Shown piece by piece: positions 8,657 through 17,275 of a stretch of 64,000 nucleotides of DNA. Both the position numbers and the translations under genes were made by a program. The notes beneath the pieces were generated by a model that worked only from the letters and a program-made list of their open reading frames with translations, did no database searches and was not told the DNA's origin. This DNA is from Okeania sp. SIO2C9 (GTDB lineage Bacteria > Cyanobacteriota > Cyanobacteriia > Cyanobacteriales > Microcoleaceae): the NCBI RefSeq assembly GCF_010672455.1, contig NZ_JAAHGO010000042.1:5996-69995 (forward strand). Direction: 5' to 3'. The stretch's first letter is position 1; each line of letters opens with the position of its first letter.

Positions 8657-9229
8657 TCACTCATGTACCGTAGTATCAGGCATTATTGTGCCATGCAAAT
8701 TTGTATGAGTTAGGTCTACATTCTTTAAATCAGCTTCAGTTAAGTCAGCTTGACTGAGAGATGCCTTATATAAATTGGCCTTGCGCAAAGATGCTTTTTT
8801 GAGATTTGCCCCACTTAATGAAGCCAAACGCAGGTCTGTCTCTCGTAACGAAGCGCCCTCTAAACAAGCCTCTCGCAAAGAAGCTTCCCGAAAATCTGCC
8901 TCACGAAAGTCAGCCCCACTTAAATTTGCTTTAGTTAAGTCTGCTCTGTAAAAGTCTGCTTCACGGAATTCTGCCGACCCTTTAACTTGAGCCTCACTTA
9001 GGTCTGCATCTATCAATGAAGCACGATTCATTCTCACATCAGTTAAGTCTGCTCCTCTGAGGTTAGCTCCCCGTAGGTCTGCTTTTTCGAGAGAAGCTTT
9101 TTTTAAGCAAGCATTCCGTAAACATATTCTGTGTAGATTAGCTCTCTCTAAGTTAGCTTTCCGCAAATCTACTCCTGTGAAGTCAGTTTCTCCATTATTG
9201 TAGCGTTCAATTAATTCTTTTGAATCCAT
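8657..9229 (-). CDS. Pentapeptide-repeat protein
   Basis: Of about 190 aa, nearly all is tandem A(D/N)LXX repeats (for example ANLERANLHR, ADLRGANLRGADLTD), which fold as a right-handed quadrilateral beta-helix. There is no signal peptide or membrane helix, so it is probably cytosolic; the function of most cyanobacterial members is unknown. I place the start at ATG 9229 (MDSKELIERYNNGE), preceded by GAGGAT at good spacing. A longer frame starting with TTG at 9253 exists but leaves the ribosome-binding site inside the gene. The repeats run almost to the C-terminus, ending HGTIMPDTTVHE. Confidence 0.85.
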   Translation of the reverse strand: MDSKELIERYNNGETDFTGVDLRKANLERANLHRICLRNACLKKASLEKADLRGANLRGADLTDVRMNRASLIDADLSEAQVKGSAEFREADFYRADLTKANLSGADFREADFREASLREACLEGASLRETDLRLASLSGANLKKASLRKANLYKASLSQADLTEADLKNVDLTHTNLHGTIMPDTTVHE

Positions 9230-9410
9230 TTTAATATCCTCAATTACTTTCAAGAAAAATATTCACTTAATCAACTAATTTAAGTCAACTAAATTACTTA
9301 ATTATTATTTTTATTAGGTTGGCTACCTGTCCAGAGTCAAGTTTTTATTTACTGATAACTTATACCATGGGTTAAAAATAATTTTACAAATGCTGTAGGA
9401 AAGGAATAAT

Positions 9411-9470
9411 ATCATGTTCGGTTGAATACTTATAAATAACTTAGTGAGGAGTCAGGAAGTAGGGGCGCAA
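9411..9470. mobile_element. Single MITE end (TATCATGTTCGG type)
   Basis: TAA-TATCATGTTCGGTTGAATACTTATAAATAAC marks one terminus at 9410-9440. The matching right end is not recognisable before the SLH gene. A GC-rich insert (GAAGCCCATGCCGTCAGGC and following bases, about 9473-9510) follows it. The same left end plus TTGAATACTTATAAATAAC recurs at 39945-39980. Confidence 0.5.
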
Positions 9471-9572
9471 TTGCGAAGCCCATGCCGTCAGGCTATATGG
9501 CCATTTGCCCGTACAGAAGTCAGAAGGGAAGAAAGAAGGAAGGAACAAAATTCAACATTCATTGTTGAACAA

Positions 9573-9603
9573 CCCGGTCTCTAGGAGAAACCGGGTGTTT
9601 TAG
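9573..9603. terminator. Hairpin with T-tract between convergent ends
   Basis: ACCCGGTCTC pairs imperfectly with GAGAAACCGGGT across a short loop, followed on the plus strand by GTTTTAG. It lies about 60 bp downstream of the SLH gene stop on the minus strand. Related GAAACCGGGTTTC palindromes occur at about 44926-44960 and 51289-51305, so it may instead be a dispersed palindrome. Confidence 0.4.
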
Positions 9604-9664
9604 ACATTGATTATTTAGGGTGAATTTTTAGAGAAAAACTGTTCATCAAAAAAGACAGCCGATT

Positions 9665-11068
9665 TTAATTTTTCGGAGTCACAATATATTCTGATGAAAC
9701 CTGTTCTACCCTTCCTAATCTTACTAAAGCCTGATAAAACATCGCTGTAACTTCAGCACGAGTAGCAGGTTTATTTGGATTCAAAATTGTTACATCTGGA
9801 TGATTTACTACCAATCCAGTAGAAGTTGCTGCTGCTAATTTTTCCTTAGCCCAATCAGGTATTTTTTCTTTGTCTTTATAAATACTTAAAACCTGATCAG
9901 GATTTGATGGAATTTCCAGATTTAAGCCACTAGCTAAAGCAACTAATACCTGTAATCTTGGTACTTCTTGTTCTGGACGAAAAATATTTCCTGGATACCC
10001 ACTCAAAAAACCAGATTTAGTAGCTGTTTGAATTTCTTTTTGAGTCGGTGAATCTGCTGGTACATCCTTATAGTTAACAGCACTTTCTGTTAATTTTTCC
10101 TCAAATACTTTAGGAATTTGAGTAGCAAATTCGGCTCGCGTTACAGGTTTATCTGCCTCGAATTTATCGTTATCAACCTTAGCAATAATATCACGTTCTT
10201 CCAAAGGTTGAATGAAATTACTGGCCCAAAAATTATCTGGAACATCAGAAAATTTAATTTTGCCAATAGGAGATATTTCAGGAGATGGCGCTGCTGTACC
10301 GACTAACGGAATTTCAGAAGTTGCCACCTCTGGAGATGGAATTGTTGCTGTGGGTGATTCAGAAGTTGCCACCTCTGGAGGTGGAGTTGTTGCTATTTCA
10401 CTCACCTCTGGCGAGCCAGAAGTTGCCACCTCTGGAGATGGAGTTGTTGCTGTTTCACTCGCCCCTGGTGACTTAAAAGTTACCTGCTCTGGAGATGGAG
10501 TTGTTGCCGTGGGTGACTCTGTTGTTAAACTAGGAATCGGAGGGGCTAGAGGTAAAGATGGAGTTGCCATTGGAGATTCAGATAACATACTTCCAATACC
10601 TAATGTGGCCAAACCCTTTCCAACTTGTGGGACTTTTGGCGGTTTGGCTAATTTGAGTGTTGTCTCAGCCTCAGTATTAGCTCGATCCAAACCTTTAACA
10701 CTTGTCTCTAACTGCTCAAAAGTATCAGTAATAGGAGTCAGAGTAGCCAAACTTGTTTCTAACTCTTCAGAAGAAGAAAGTGCTTGACCAAAATTTGATG
10801 CTGGTTCGCCAGTCAGGGTATTAAGTTGTGGTGAGCCTAAGCTAAAGATTGACTCTTCTGTACTAACATCTGGATTATCAACTGTTTCAGATTCAGATTC
10901 AGATAAAGAAAGAATAGGTTTAGAGAATAGATTAAACCCATTATTTCCTTGAGTAGTTGTCCAGAAAAATACACTGCCAAGAGTCGCTAAGGCTACAAAT
11001 ATTGCAATCCACTCATCACGTTCCACTGGCCTTGACCGTGAAGGTGGGTTCGGAGGTATATTTGTCAT
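9665..11068 (-). CDS. SLH-domain protein with N-terminal membrane anchor
   Basis: About 467 aa if translation starts at ATG 11068 (MTNIPPNPPSRSRP); a 27-residue upstream extension from 11149 is open but runs into repeat-like sequence. One hydrophobic helix (EWIAIFVALATLGSVFF) follows the basic, proline-rich N-terminus. It is followed by a long Ser/Thr/Pro linker with repeats of the PEVATSESP type (roughly residues 170-270). Three S-layer-homology repeats lie at the C-terminus (FSDVPDNFWASNFI; YKDVPADSPTQKEI; YKDKEKIPDWAKEKL), each followed by a TRAE- or PRLQ-type segment. Cyanobacterial proteins of this layout are thought to sit in the inner membrane and reach through the periplasm to peptidoglycan or the outer wall. 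The linker is coded by degenerate 30-45-bp repeats and may vary in length between strains. Confidence 0.8.
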   Translation of the reverse strand: MTNIPPNPPSRSRPVERDEWIAIFVALATLGSVFFWTTTQGNNGFNLFSKPILSLSESESETVDNPDVSTEESIFSLGSPQLNTLTGEPASNFGQALSSSEELETSLATLTPITDTFEQLETSVKGLDRANTEAETTLKLAKPPKVPQVGKGLATLGIGSMLSESPMATPSLPLAPPIPSLTTESPTATTPSPEQVTFKSPGASETATTPSPEVATSGSPEVSEIATTPPPEVATSESPTATIPSPEVATSEIPLVGTAAPSPEISPIGKIKFSDVPDNFWASNFIQPLEERDIIAKVDNDKFEADKPVTRAEFATQIPKVFEEKLTESAVNYKDVPADSPTQKEIQTATKSGFLSGYPGNIFRPEQEVPRLQVLVALASGLNLEIPSNPDQVLSIYKDKEKIPDWAKEKLAAATSTGLVVNHPDVTILNPNKPATRAEVTAMFYQALVRLGRVEQVSSEYIVTPKN

Positions 11069-11518
11069 TGTTATAGCTATATAGTGACCGAAAAATTTGC
11101 TCCCAAGTCTCGCCCTTGAAGGGCGATTTTTAGTTGCTAAATGTTTCAATAAATATGTTACAATACTATTAGTTTAGTTGACAGATTATGAAAGCTATAT
11201 TTAAGTATCGTATATATCCAAAACCAGGAAAAAAATACCGATTAGCCAAGCTATTTGCTTGGGTTTGCTGACGCAACACTTTCCTATCGGAATGCTACCG
11301 CAAACGTGAACATGTTGTTTGGAATGATAGCCTAGCTTGCTGTCAATAAAAATATACTTTAGGAGGTAACAAACCCACTAAAGAAAAGCTGCAAAAACAG
11401 TTTATTACCAAAGCAAAAAAGACTGAATATAGAGAGTGGCTTAAAGAAGTTTATAACATACCATTGCAGCAATATTTGAATGATTTAAACCAAGCTTATC
11501 AAAACTTTTTTAAAGTAC

Positions 11519-11538
11519 GGACGTTGCATGCAACGTCC
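11519..11538. repeat. 20-bp perfect palindrome
   Basis: GGACGTTGCATGCAACGTCC is its own reverse complement and interrupts the TnpB reading frame. An identical 20-mer lies at 54367-54386 just after the GTPase gene. A variant with centre TTCCATGGAA lies at 25285-25306, and a half-site lies near 40551. Confidence 0.9.
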
Positions 11539-11735
11539 CTAGGTCGGAGAAAAGGTAGACCTATTAAACCTCCTAAATTCAAAAGCAGGAAATCAAAACA
11601 AACTGCAAGATTTACACTCATGAGGGTTTAAAATTGGTCAACATAAAGTTGATTTAGCTAAGATTGGAAAGCTGAAAATTGTTTCGCCTGTGAGAGTTAC
11701 CTGCTGCTCCATCATCAGTAACAGTAATCAAAGAC

Positions 11736-11785
11736 GTAGGGGCAAACTGCCGTTTGCTTCGCATAACTATCGTTAACGCCCCTAC
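11736..11785. repeat. 50-bp inverted-repeat insert in tnpB remnant
   Basis: The ends are GTAGGGGC and GCCCCTAC. The interior carries CAAACTGCCGTTTG and AACTATCGTTAACG, so most of it can fold. It separates V-T-V-I-K-D from R-Y-F-L-S-F of the transposase, showing insertion into what was once coding DNA. Related GTAGGGGCG segments occur near 20149 and 40115. Confidence 0.75.
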
Positions 11786-12274
11786 ATAGATATTTCTTGA
11801 GTTTTGTAGTAGAAATACAACCAGAAATCTTACCTCAAACTGACAATTCAGTAGGTATCGATTTAGGCATTTCTACCTTTGCTACATTTAGCGACGGTAC
11901 AAAAGTTGATGCTCCTAAACCCCTCAAAAAACGAATTAAGAAGTTAAGAAAGTTAAGTAAGTCATTATCTCATAAAACTAAGGGGTCTAAAAGGTATGAA
12001 AAAGCACGGGTAAGAGTAGCTAAATTCCATGCCAAACTGAAAGATACGCTTGACAGATTTTCTGCATAAATTATCTACTGAAATAATTCGTGAAAACCAA
12101 GCAATTGTTTTAGAGGATTTGTTTGCGAAGATTAGGGAGAAAAGGAAGAAGTCAAAAGTTAAAAGTTAAAAGTGATATTTTAGTCAATCCTCTTCTTTTC
12201 AAGGAGAGGTAATAATTAATAATTAATTATTAATTATTAATTATTAATTGTTCCCTATTCCCTAAAATTATAAA

Positions 12275-12991
12275 ATGACTACTAAACCATTAATTATTGC
12301 TCACCGGGGTGCATCTGGCTTGGTGGAATTTGAAAATACTTTAGCTTCTTTTGAAAAAGCTATTGAATTGGGTGTACCAATGGTTGAGTTTGATGTGAGA
12401 AAAACTCAGGATAATTTATTTGTTACGTTTCACGATGAATCAATTGATGGGATGAAAATTAGTGATTTGAATTATCAAAAACTTTTGGATATTTCTCGGC
12501 AAAAAGGTTTTGATGTGCCATTGATAGAGGATGTGTTGAAGTTGTGTCGGGGGAAAATTAAACTTGATATTGAATTGAAAGAAGTGGGATATGAATTGGA
12601 GATAGTTAATTTAGTCAAAAAATATTTAGATTATCAAGATTATGTGATTAAGTCTTTTCTTGATGCTGCTATTATTGCGGTCAAAAAAGCTGATAATCGA
12701 ATTACAACTGGGTTGTTATTAGGAGTTGGTAAACCCCAAAAATTAATCGCTACTCGATTATCAGAAATCTTTCCTGAATTTCGTTTGTTTACAACTAAAG
12801 CTGATTTTGTTTCGCCTAATTATCAATTGATAAAATTTGGTTTTGTCTGGCGCATGAAATTGATTAATCAGAAGATCTATGTTTGGACGATTAATGATGA
12901 AAATTTAATGGTTAAAATTGTCAAACAAGGAGTATTTGCATTAATTACAGATAGACCAGATTTAGCTTTGAAGTTATTTGATGGGAATTAG
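12275..12991 (+). CDS. Glycerophosphodiester phosphodiesterase (GDPD family)
   Basis: The 238-aa protein has the complete GDPD signature. IIAHRGASG near residue 10 supplies the first catalytic histidine and arginine. EFENTLASFEKAIELG follows, then VEFDVRKTQD with the metal-binding Glu/Asp pair and FVTFHDESIDG with the second catalytic histidine. The C-terminal VYVWTIND and LITDRPDLAL are typical of cytosolic UgpQ-like members, which hydrolyse glycerophosphodiesters to glycerol-3-phosphate and an alcohol. There is no signal peptide, so it probably acts inside the cell. It stands alone between the dead tnpB and repeat DNA. ATG 12275 directly follows a TTAATTATTAATTA tract. Confidence 0.87.
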   Translation: MTTKPLIIAHRGASGLVEFENTLASFEKAIELGVPMVEFDVRKTQDNLFVTFHDESIDGMKISDLNYQKLLDISRQKGFDVPLIEDVLKLCRGKIKLDIELKEVGYELEIVNLVKKYLDYQDYVIKSFLDAAIIAVKKADNRITTGLLLGVGKPQKLIATRLSEIFPEFRLFTTKADFVSPNYQLIKFGFVWRMKLINQKIYVWTINDENLMVKIVKQGVFALITDRPDLALKLFDGN

Positions 12992-13074
12992 CATTCGTTG
13001 TATCCAACGTTCCTACCCACTCCCCCACTCCCCTACTCAATAAAATGTAGAAAAGTTTTTGAGAAATGGTGTTA

Positions 13075-13628
13075 TACCAATTTGATAAATATTTGCTACA
13101 AATAGTTAGGCTATTTCTTAGGAGTCAACCCACCTCTAACCCCTCCCAGGAGGCAGGGTCTATTTATTGTCACCAGAGAAAAAAGGAGGGGGGTGGGAAG
13201 TGTGGGGAGTGTGGGGAGTGTGGGGAGTGTGGGGAGTGTGGGAAGCACAGGATATCAAAAAAATATAGGGTTGTAAATATTCTCTGACGACAAAGAATTA
13301 GCCCTGCTCCCAGGAGGGGAAGTCAGGAGGACCGAGTCGTATGGGAATTGCTTCAATACGTTTTTAGGTCGTAAATTCTTTTTTTCTCTTGGTGCGCGTT
13401 CCACAAGCGAGCTGGCGTCGTCGCGGGGTAGCACCGCTCTCTTGGTCGATTGGATATGGCGAGGGGACTAGCTCTTGACAGAGCCGCTCCGCTGTTAGCG
13501 TTTGCGGTAGCAAACGCCATCCCACCCTACGGGAAGCTCCGAAGATCGACCGCTTTGTCAAAGGGACATTTCCTGCAAAATCTTTTTATTGCACTTATTA
13601 TTCATAACATTCTTTTTTCAAATTGGTA
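13075..13628 (+). mobile_element. MITE, TACCAATTTGATAAA family, copy A
   Basis: The left end TACCAATTTGATAAATATTTG and right end TTTCAAATTGGTA are flanked by TTA at 13072-13074 and 13629-13631. The body shares long stretches with copy B at 62171-62519: GAGTCGTATGGGAATTG, TTTTTAGGTCGTAAATTC, AGGGACATTTCCTGCA. Copy A alone carries a GC-rich insert at about 13388-13557 and a GGGGAGTGT tandem tract at 13199-13245. Short frames inside are repeat artefacts. Confidence 0.8.
13199..13245. repeat. 10-bp GTGTGGGGAG tandem repeat
   Basis: Four to five head-to-tail copies of GTGTGGGGAG lie inside the MITE copy A. The same unit appears at about 25510-25550 (GTGGGAAGGGTGGGGAGTG) and, on the other strand, at about 40711-40740. 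Confidence 0.9.
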
Positions 13629-13808
13629 TTATGTAACCATCCAACAGCACGCGGTGCATGAGACATAAAATTGACCATTATTCCAAAAAATGGTAAGCAT
13701 ACTCTCACACACGTTACTTAATCTTTTGTTTATAGTAGTCGAAGGAAAGGTTAAGACAGATCAAAAGTTTAAAACTCAGGCAACGCAATATTTTTCCTTC
13801 TTCCTTCT

Positions 13809-15130
13809 TTATTCTGCTATACAAACTATTCTGTGACATACTCCCACACACTCGCTGACGCTATAGTGTGGGCTTCTCGTTTCGTAGCCCCGGTATCCCG
13901 TCGGGCAAGCGCGTGCTTTAAGGACGGAATGCCCTACCGCCCTATTTTTTATATTTATTGCTGCATTTAAGTCGCGGTCTATGACAATACCGCAGTGTGG
14001 GCAAGAATGAGTTCGTATGTTTAATTCTTTCGGGACTTTTCCACCGCAATTCGAGCAATCTTGGCTGGTATTTTGAGGATTCACTGCTATAGTTTTCACC
14101 TCCAGCATTTGCCTCTTTCACAGGAGCTGCGCTAACGGCTTTGACAGTTAAAATAGTTAGAAATTGTCCCCAGCCAGCATCATTAATTGATTTACTCAAA
14201 CGAGTCTTTGCTAGCCCTTTTATATTTAAGTTTGCCTCCGGCACGCCGCTCCGCGTCTACATGGGCGATAACTTCTGCTTTTAATAACAATTCATTGGCT
14301 GTTTTGAAATGAAAGTCTTTACGTTTATCGGCTACCTTTTTATGTTGTTTAGCTACAGCTTTAACAGCTTTTAACCATCTTTTGCTTCCTTTCTTTTTAC
14401 GGGATAAACGTTTCTGTAGAGTTTTTAATCGCTGCTGAGATTTTCGATAGTATTGAGGGATGGGGACTGATTCTCCTTCACTTGTTACTAAGAATTCTTT
14501 CAACCCCATATCAATTCCTAGAGTGTTTTTTAATGTTGGTTCAACTTTAGTTGTTAAAGCTGGAACAGATTTTTCTTCTAGGGATAAAGTTACATAATAA
14601 CCATCTGCTTTACGACTAATTTTTACTGTTTAAGAGTGAAAACCATCAGGTAACGGTCGATGTTTAATCAACTTAATGTTGCCTATTTTTGGCAAATTAA
14701 TTTGATTTCCTTCAATACAGTTTTGTTTGATTTGAGGATAAGTAAAACTACGATAACGTCCAATTCCATTAAACCTTGGTTTTCCTAATTTCTGCCCATT
14801 TTTGTTTGCTGTCAACCATCTATCAAAGGCAAGTTTAACCCGTTTTATGCAATCTTGGCATACCTGAGAGTGAATTAGTTTGTACTCAGGAAACTTGTCT
14901 TTGGTATTGACCAAATCTCGTTTTTGAGAGTAATAATTTGGATTATCTCTTAGTTGAGGAATTGGCATCACTAAAGGGCAAGTGTTAACTGGACAACGGT
15001 TTTCTGACCACCATGAAAACCTTTCACCCAACCGATAGTTGTACTGCCGACGCAACAATTCCAACCACAATTGAATAGTGGCTATTTGATATGATTTGGG
15101 CCTTAATTTATATTGGTAGGCAGTGCGCAT
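13809..15130 (-). pseudogene. tnpB: tnpB remnant with nonsense codon and GC-rich inserts
   Basis: The N-terminal part (14630-15130) starts MRTAYQYKLRPKSYQ and carries the region around LGKPRFNGIGRYRSFTYPQ. It ends at an in-frame TAA (14630-14632), after which the same frame continues [20 protein letters not shown] and [17 protein letters not shown] (RuvC-I). A palindromic insert of about 30 bp at 14231-14262 splits EVIAHVD from [17 protein letters not shown]. Another at about 14106-14140 splits LTVKA from [16 protein letters not shown]. The zinc finger (CSNC...CPHC) and [10 protein letters not shown] are still readable. This lineage differs from the tnpB at 4757-5942: its N-terminus and its 3' hairpin are unlike that copy. 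Confidence 0.85.
13830..13885 (-). ncRNA. Candidate right-end/omega-RNA hairpin of the second tnpB lineage
   Basis: On the minus strand AAGCCCACACTATAGC is followed by AGTGTGTGGG and then GAGTATGTCACAG. The CCCACACT/AGTGTGTGGG stem sits at the same place relative to tnpB, just outside the last RuvC motif, as the hairpin of element 1. The terminal GGAGTATGTCA resembles GGAGGATGTCA there. Expression is not shown. Confidence 0.4.
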
Positions 15131-15308
15131 GGTGGAAATTTTCTGGGGTTATTGCAATATCATAATACAAGTTTTTCAACTAGGGCGAAGGTTTTTGCTG
15201 AGATATCATGCAAATTGAATCGGCATCGAACCCATTCAATTGGCCGCCGATTCATCTGGTCGCCAAATCACAGATTATGGCGTGAGGCTTCTCGGCGCTC
15301 TAGCTAAA

Positions 15309-15343
15309 CAAAAAGAACCTCTTAGTTGTGAGGCTCTCTTTTT
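15309..15343 (-). terminator. Rho-independent terminator of the PEP-CTERM gene
   Basis: On the minus strand GAGCCTCACAACTAAGAGGTTC forms a 7-bp stem followed by TTTTTG. The plus strand also ends in TCTTTTT, so it could work in both directions. It is about 95 bp beyond the stop codon at 15438. Confidence 0.65.
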
Positions 15344-15437
15344 ACTAATAATTTTATTTTTAATTGAATTAATTGAATCGTGATTTTTGAAGCGGTGGAA
15401 AATTATCAGGAGTTTATTCTGAATAAACTTGTTTGAT

Positions 15438-16163
15438 TTAAGCTTTATTGGTTCCCTTCATTTTTGATAAAAAGCCTGCTCCAGCAAATAAACCTAAACC
15501 TAGTATTGCAGAAGGTTCAGGTATGTCTTCTGCTGCTTCAAATTCGTATGTCACTGTAACACTTGCTCCAGCTTGTGTAGAAATAATAGAAGCAATGTTA
15601 GCTGCACCTGTTACCGTTGCATCAGTGGAAGCAGAGAATAAAAACTCTACATTACCAGGACCAGTGAAGAAGTTTAATGCAATTTGGTCATCATAGATGT
15701 TCTCTCCAGTGAATGTACCTGTTAGTCCGCTAAAGACTTGACCAGAAGTACCTGCAAAATCTATATTACGATCATGAGCAGTTGCATCAAATGAATCTGA
15801 TGCATTCACTGTTTCCTCTAGAAACAAAGGGTTTGGGAGAGTATCAGTAGACTCAAGTAACTCTAAACCACCAGAAAGATTAAAAGTTAGAGTTTGAGCT
15901 TCTGCATCCAAGCTTTCTACTAGGGCATCGCCAACGATCTGTCCATCAAAGCCGATCGTGACGTTTTGAAGTTCACCAAGACTACTATCGAATTTTTGAA
16001 CTGATAAAATGACTTCAGTAATATCTGTTGGTGCTAGCTCAAAGACGTCTGTATATGTCTTAACCAGGGCATTAGCAATGCTAGCATTAGTCATTACGCC
16101 AGTAAATGCGGCTGTAGCAGTTAGACCTGCAAAGAATTTAGAGTTAATTAGATTGTTAATCAT
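15438..16163 (-). CDS. PEP-CTERM sorting-domain protein
   Basis: This 241-aa exported protein has an N-terminal signal peptide (residues 1-32, MINNLINSKFFAGLTATAAF to ASIANA). Its middle is acidic and Thr/Val-rich and is predicted to be all beta. The C-terminus has the PEP-CTERM layout: IPEPSAILGLGLFAGAGFL, a hydrophobic helix and a basic tail, SKMKGTNKA. Such proteins are cleaved and attached by an exosortase, and family members occur in extracellular matrix or sheath material. No exosortase is in the window and the core domain is not one I recognise. A terminator follows at 15309-15343. The 470 bp upstream is AT-rich with no other gene. Confidence 0.82.
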   Translation of the reverse strand: MINNLINSKFFAGLTATAAFTGVMTNASIANALVKTYTDVFELAPTDITEVILSVQKFDSSLGELQNVTIGFDGQIVGDALVESLDAEAQTLTFNLSGGLELLESTDTLPNPLFLEETVNASDSFDATAHDRNIDFAGTSGQVFSGLTGTFTGENIYDDQIALNFFTGPGNVEFLFSASTDATVTGAANIASIISTQAGASVTVTYEFEAAEDIPEPSAILGLGLFAGAGFLSKMKGTNKA

Positions 16164-16636
16164 AGTTCGTTAGGTATGTGTGTGTGTAATTAGCTACTAT
16201 CAAATTTATTAACAGGCCATGTTTTAGTAATACTCTACTTTTGTATTCTAGATGCACTGCCTGCGTTCCTGTATCTATTTTTATTCAACTTGAAAGTTTT
16301 ATACTGTGATTAAAATCATTTTAATAAGTGATATCGATCGCTGTTTTTTAAGCTAAATAATGCATACATTATAGTTAAATATCTTATAACGTTTATTATT
16401 AAAGGCTTTTAGAGAAATAAAATTTAATCCTAAATCTGTACTGAAAGTGTAAAAAAACAGTATCAATCGTGCAAGCACTTAAGCAATATGTTTTATTTTT
16501 TACTTAAATGTAAGTGATATTCAGTAGAAATCAAAAATCTTGTCCCAGTTTAAGTACGGAATATAAAATAGTAATATTTGTTACATTAATCCCAAAATAA
16601 GCGATCGCATATCAGACATTTATCTCAACGTTGGTT

Positions 16637-17041
16637 GAAGACCCGCGCTCTCCCGAAGGGGAGCGTCGGGATGTTTGCGCAGCATTCCGCAGGAAAAACC
16701 AATCAATTTTGCGGTTTTTTCAATAGAGTTGTCGCTAAATAAAGGGAAAAAATAACTCTAACCTAGACAGAGCAATAATTCCAAGCATTTTTGCTATCCA
16801 ATAGCTACAATCCTTACAGAACAAGGTTTTTGGGGATTTTTTAAGTTATAAAGCGACAAGTCTAATAGTGTGTTAGACTTAAAATATGGCTGCTGGACTA
16901 GCAGTGTCAGTCTGTGGAGCGCGCTTTTAGACCGAAAAGAGGCTCGACCTTGGAGGCTGGTGCATTGAAACAGAAAAGCCTAATCAGCGATGGTTAGGAA
17001 TCCCGCGCTGTCACGCAAGTGCAGCGTCGGGAGGATGTCAA
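16637..17041 (+). mobile_element. tnpB-less derivative of IS605-type element 1
   Basis: The left hairpin (GAAGACCCGCGCTCTC...GGGGAGCGTCGGG, 16637-16670) matches the left-end hairpin at 6011-6055. The right segment (16900-17041) matches the right end at 4661-4801. Both are in the same orientation relative to each other as in the full element, but only about 230 bp of unrelated AT-rich DNA lies between them. This fits an internally deleted, non-autonomous element. No coding frame is present. Confidence 0.6.
16900..17041 (+). ncRNA. Orphan omega-RNA-like segment
   Basis: It starts AGCAGTGTCAGTCTGTGG, identical for 22 bases to the tnpB element 1 right end. After a diverged middle it retains GAAACAGAAA, AATCCCGCGCTGTC and GCAGCGTCGGGAGGATGTCAA. 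The terminal hairpin is kept with changed loop bases (CACGCAAGT versus TCGTGAGA), so the stem appears to be under constraint. The sequence after 17041 (GAATGTGTGCATTG) would be the guide if it is transcribed. Confidence 0.55.
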
Positions 17042-17159
17042 GAATGTGTGCATTGCATATATAGCAGAAGAAATAAAAAGGAAAAATCTGAGGTTGTCTG
17101 AGTTTTACAGCGCTTTTGCTGATTGATGACCCACATCTTCATAACCAAAACCCTATAGA

Positions 17160-17275
17160 GGCGTTTTGCTCCGCGACATATAAAGCGCAGCTTTGCCTTA
17201 GCAAATGGCCATTAGCTACGCACAACTACGTTATAGCGCTGCGCGCAGGCAACAGCTCCGGAAGGCAATAGGGGG
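17160..17275. repeat. GC-rich palindromic insert cluster
   Basis: The stretch has several short inverted segments (GCGTTTTGCTCCGCGACATATAAAGCG; GCAAATGGCCATTAGC; GTTATAGCGCTGCGCGC) in otherwise AT-rich DNA. Similar material (ACATATAAAGCGGAGC, AAACGCCAT) appears at 13495-13520 and 57210-57245. The remaining DNA up to 17788 holds CTTCC tracts and no recognisable gene. Confidence 0.55.

Larger units (their letters stand above)
11188..12132 (+). pseudogene. tnpB: tnpB remnant invaded by short palindromic inserts
   Basis: ATG 11188 opens MKAIFKYRIYPKPGKKYRLAK, a TnpB N-terminus. The frame is cut at 11268 by an insert of about 38 bp and resumes as R-E-H-V-V-W-N-D-S-L-A. A second insert holds the 20-bp perfect palindrome at 11519-11538. 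A third, at 11736-11785, has GTAGGGGC/GCCCCTAC ends. The RuvC-I region survives (VGIDLGISTFATFSDGTKV, 11849 on). A frameshift near 12045 precedes TDFLHKLSTEIIRENQAIVLEDL, and the zinc finger and last RuvC motif are missing. This copy is long dead. Confidence 0.85.

Noticed and set aside
10212-10787. 191-aa plus-strand frame opposite the SLH gene
   Set aside because: It is the antisense of the repetitive Ser/Pro linker of the SLH protein; its low-complexity EVATSGDG repeats mirror that linker.
13450-13668. 72-aa frame inside GC-rich palindromes
   Set aside because: It lies inside the insert and right end of MITE copy A and has no start signal or protein-like pattern.
15177-15345. Possible remnant gene reading LAADSSGRQITDYGVRLLGA
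   Set aside because: One frame looks protein-like, but it has no start, runs through the terminator hairpin and includes a GAATCGGC/GCCGATTC palindrome. I could not assign a family and chance cannot be excluded.
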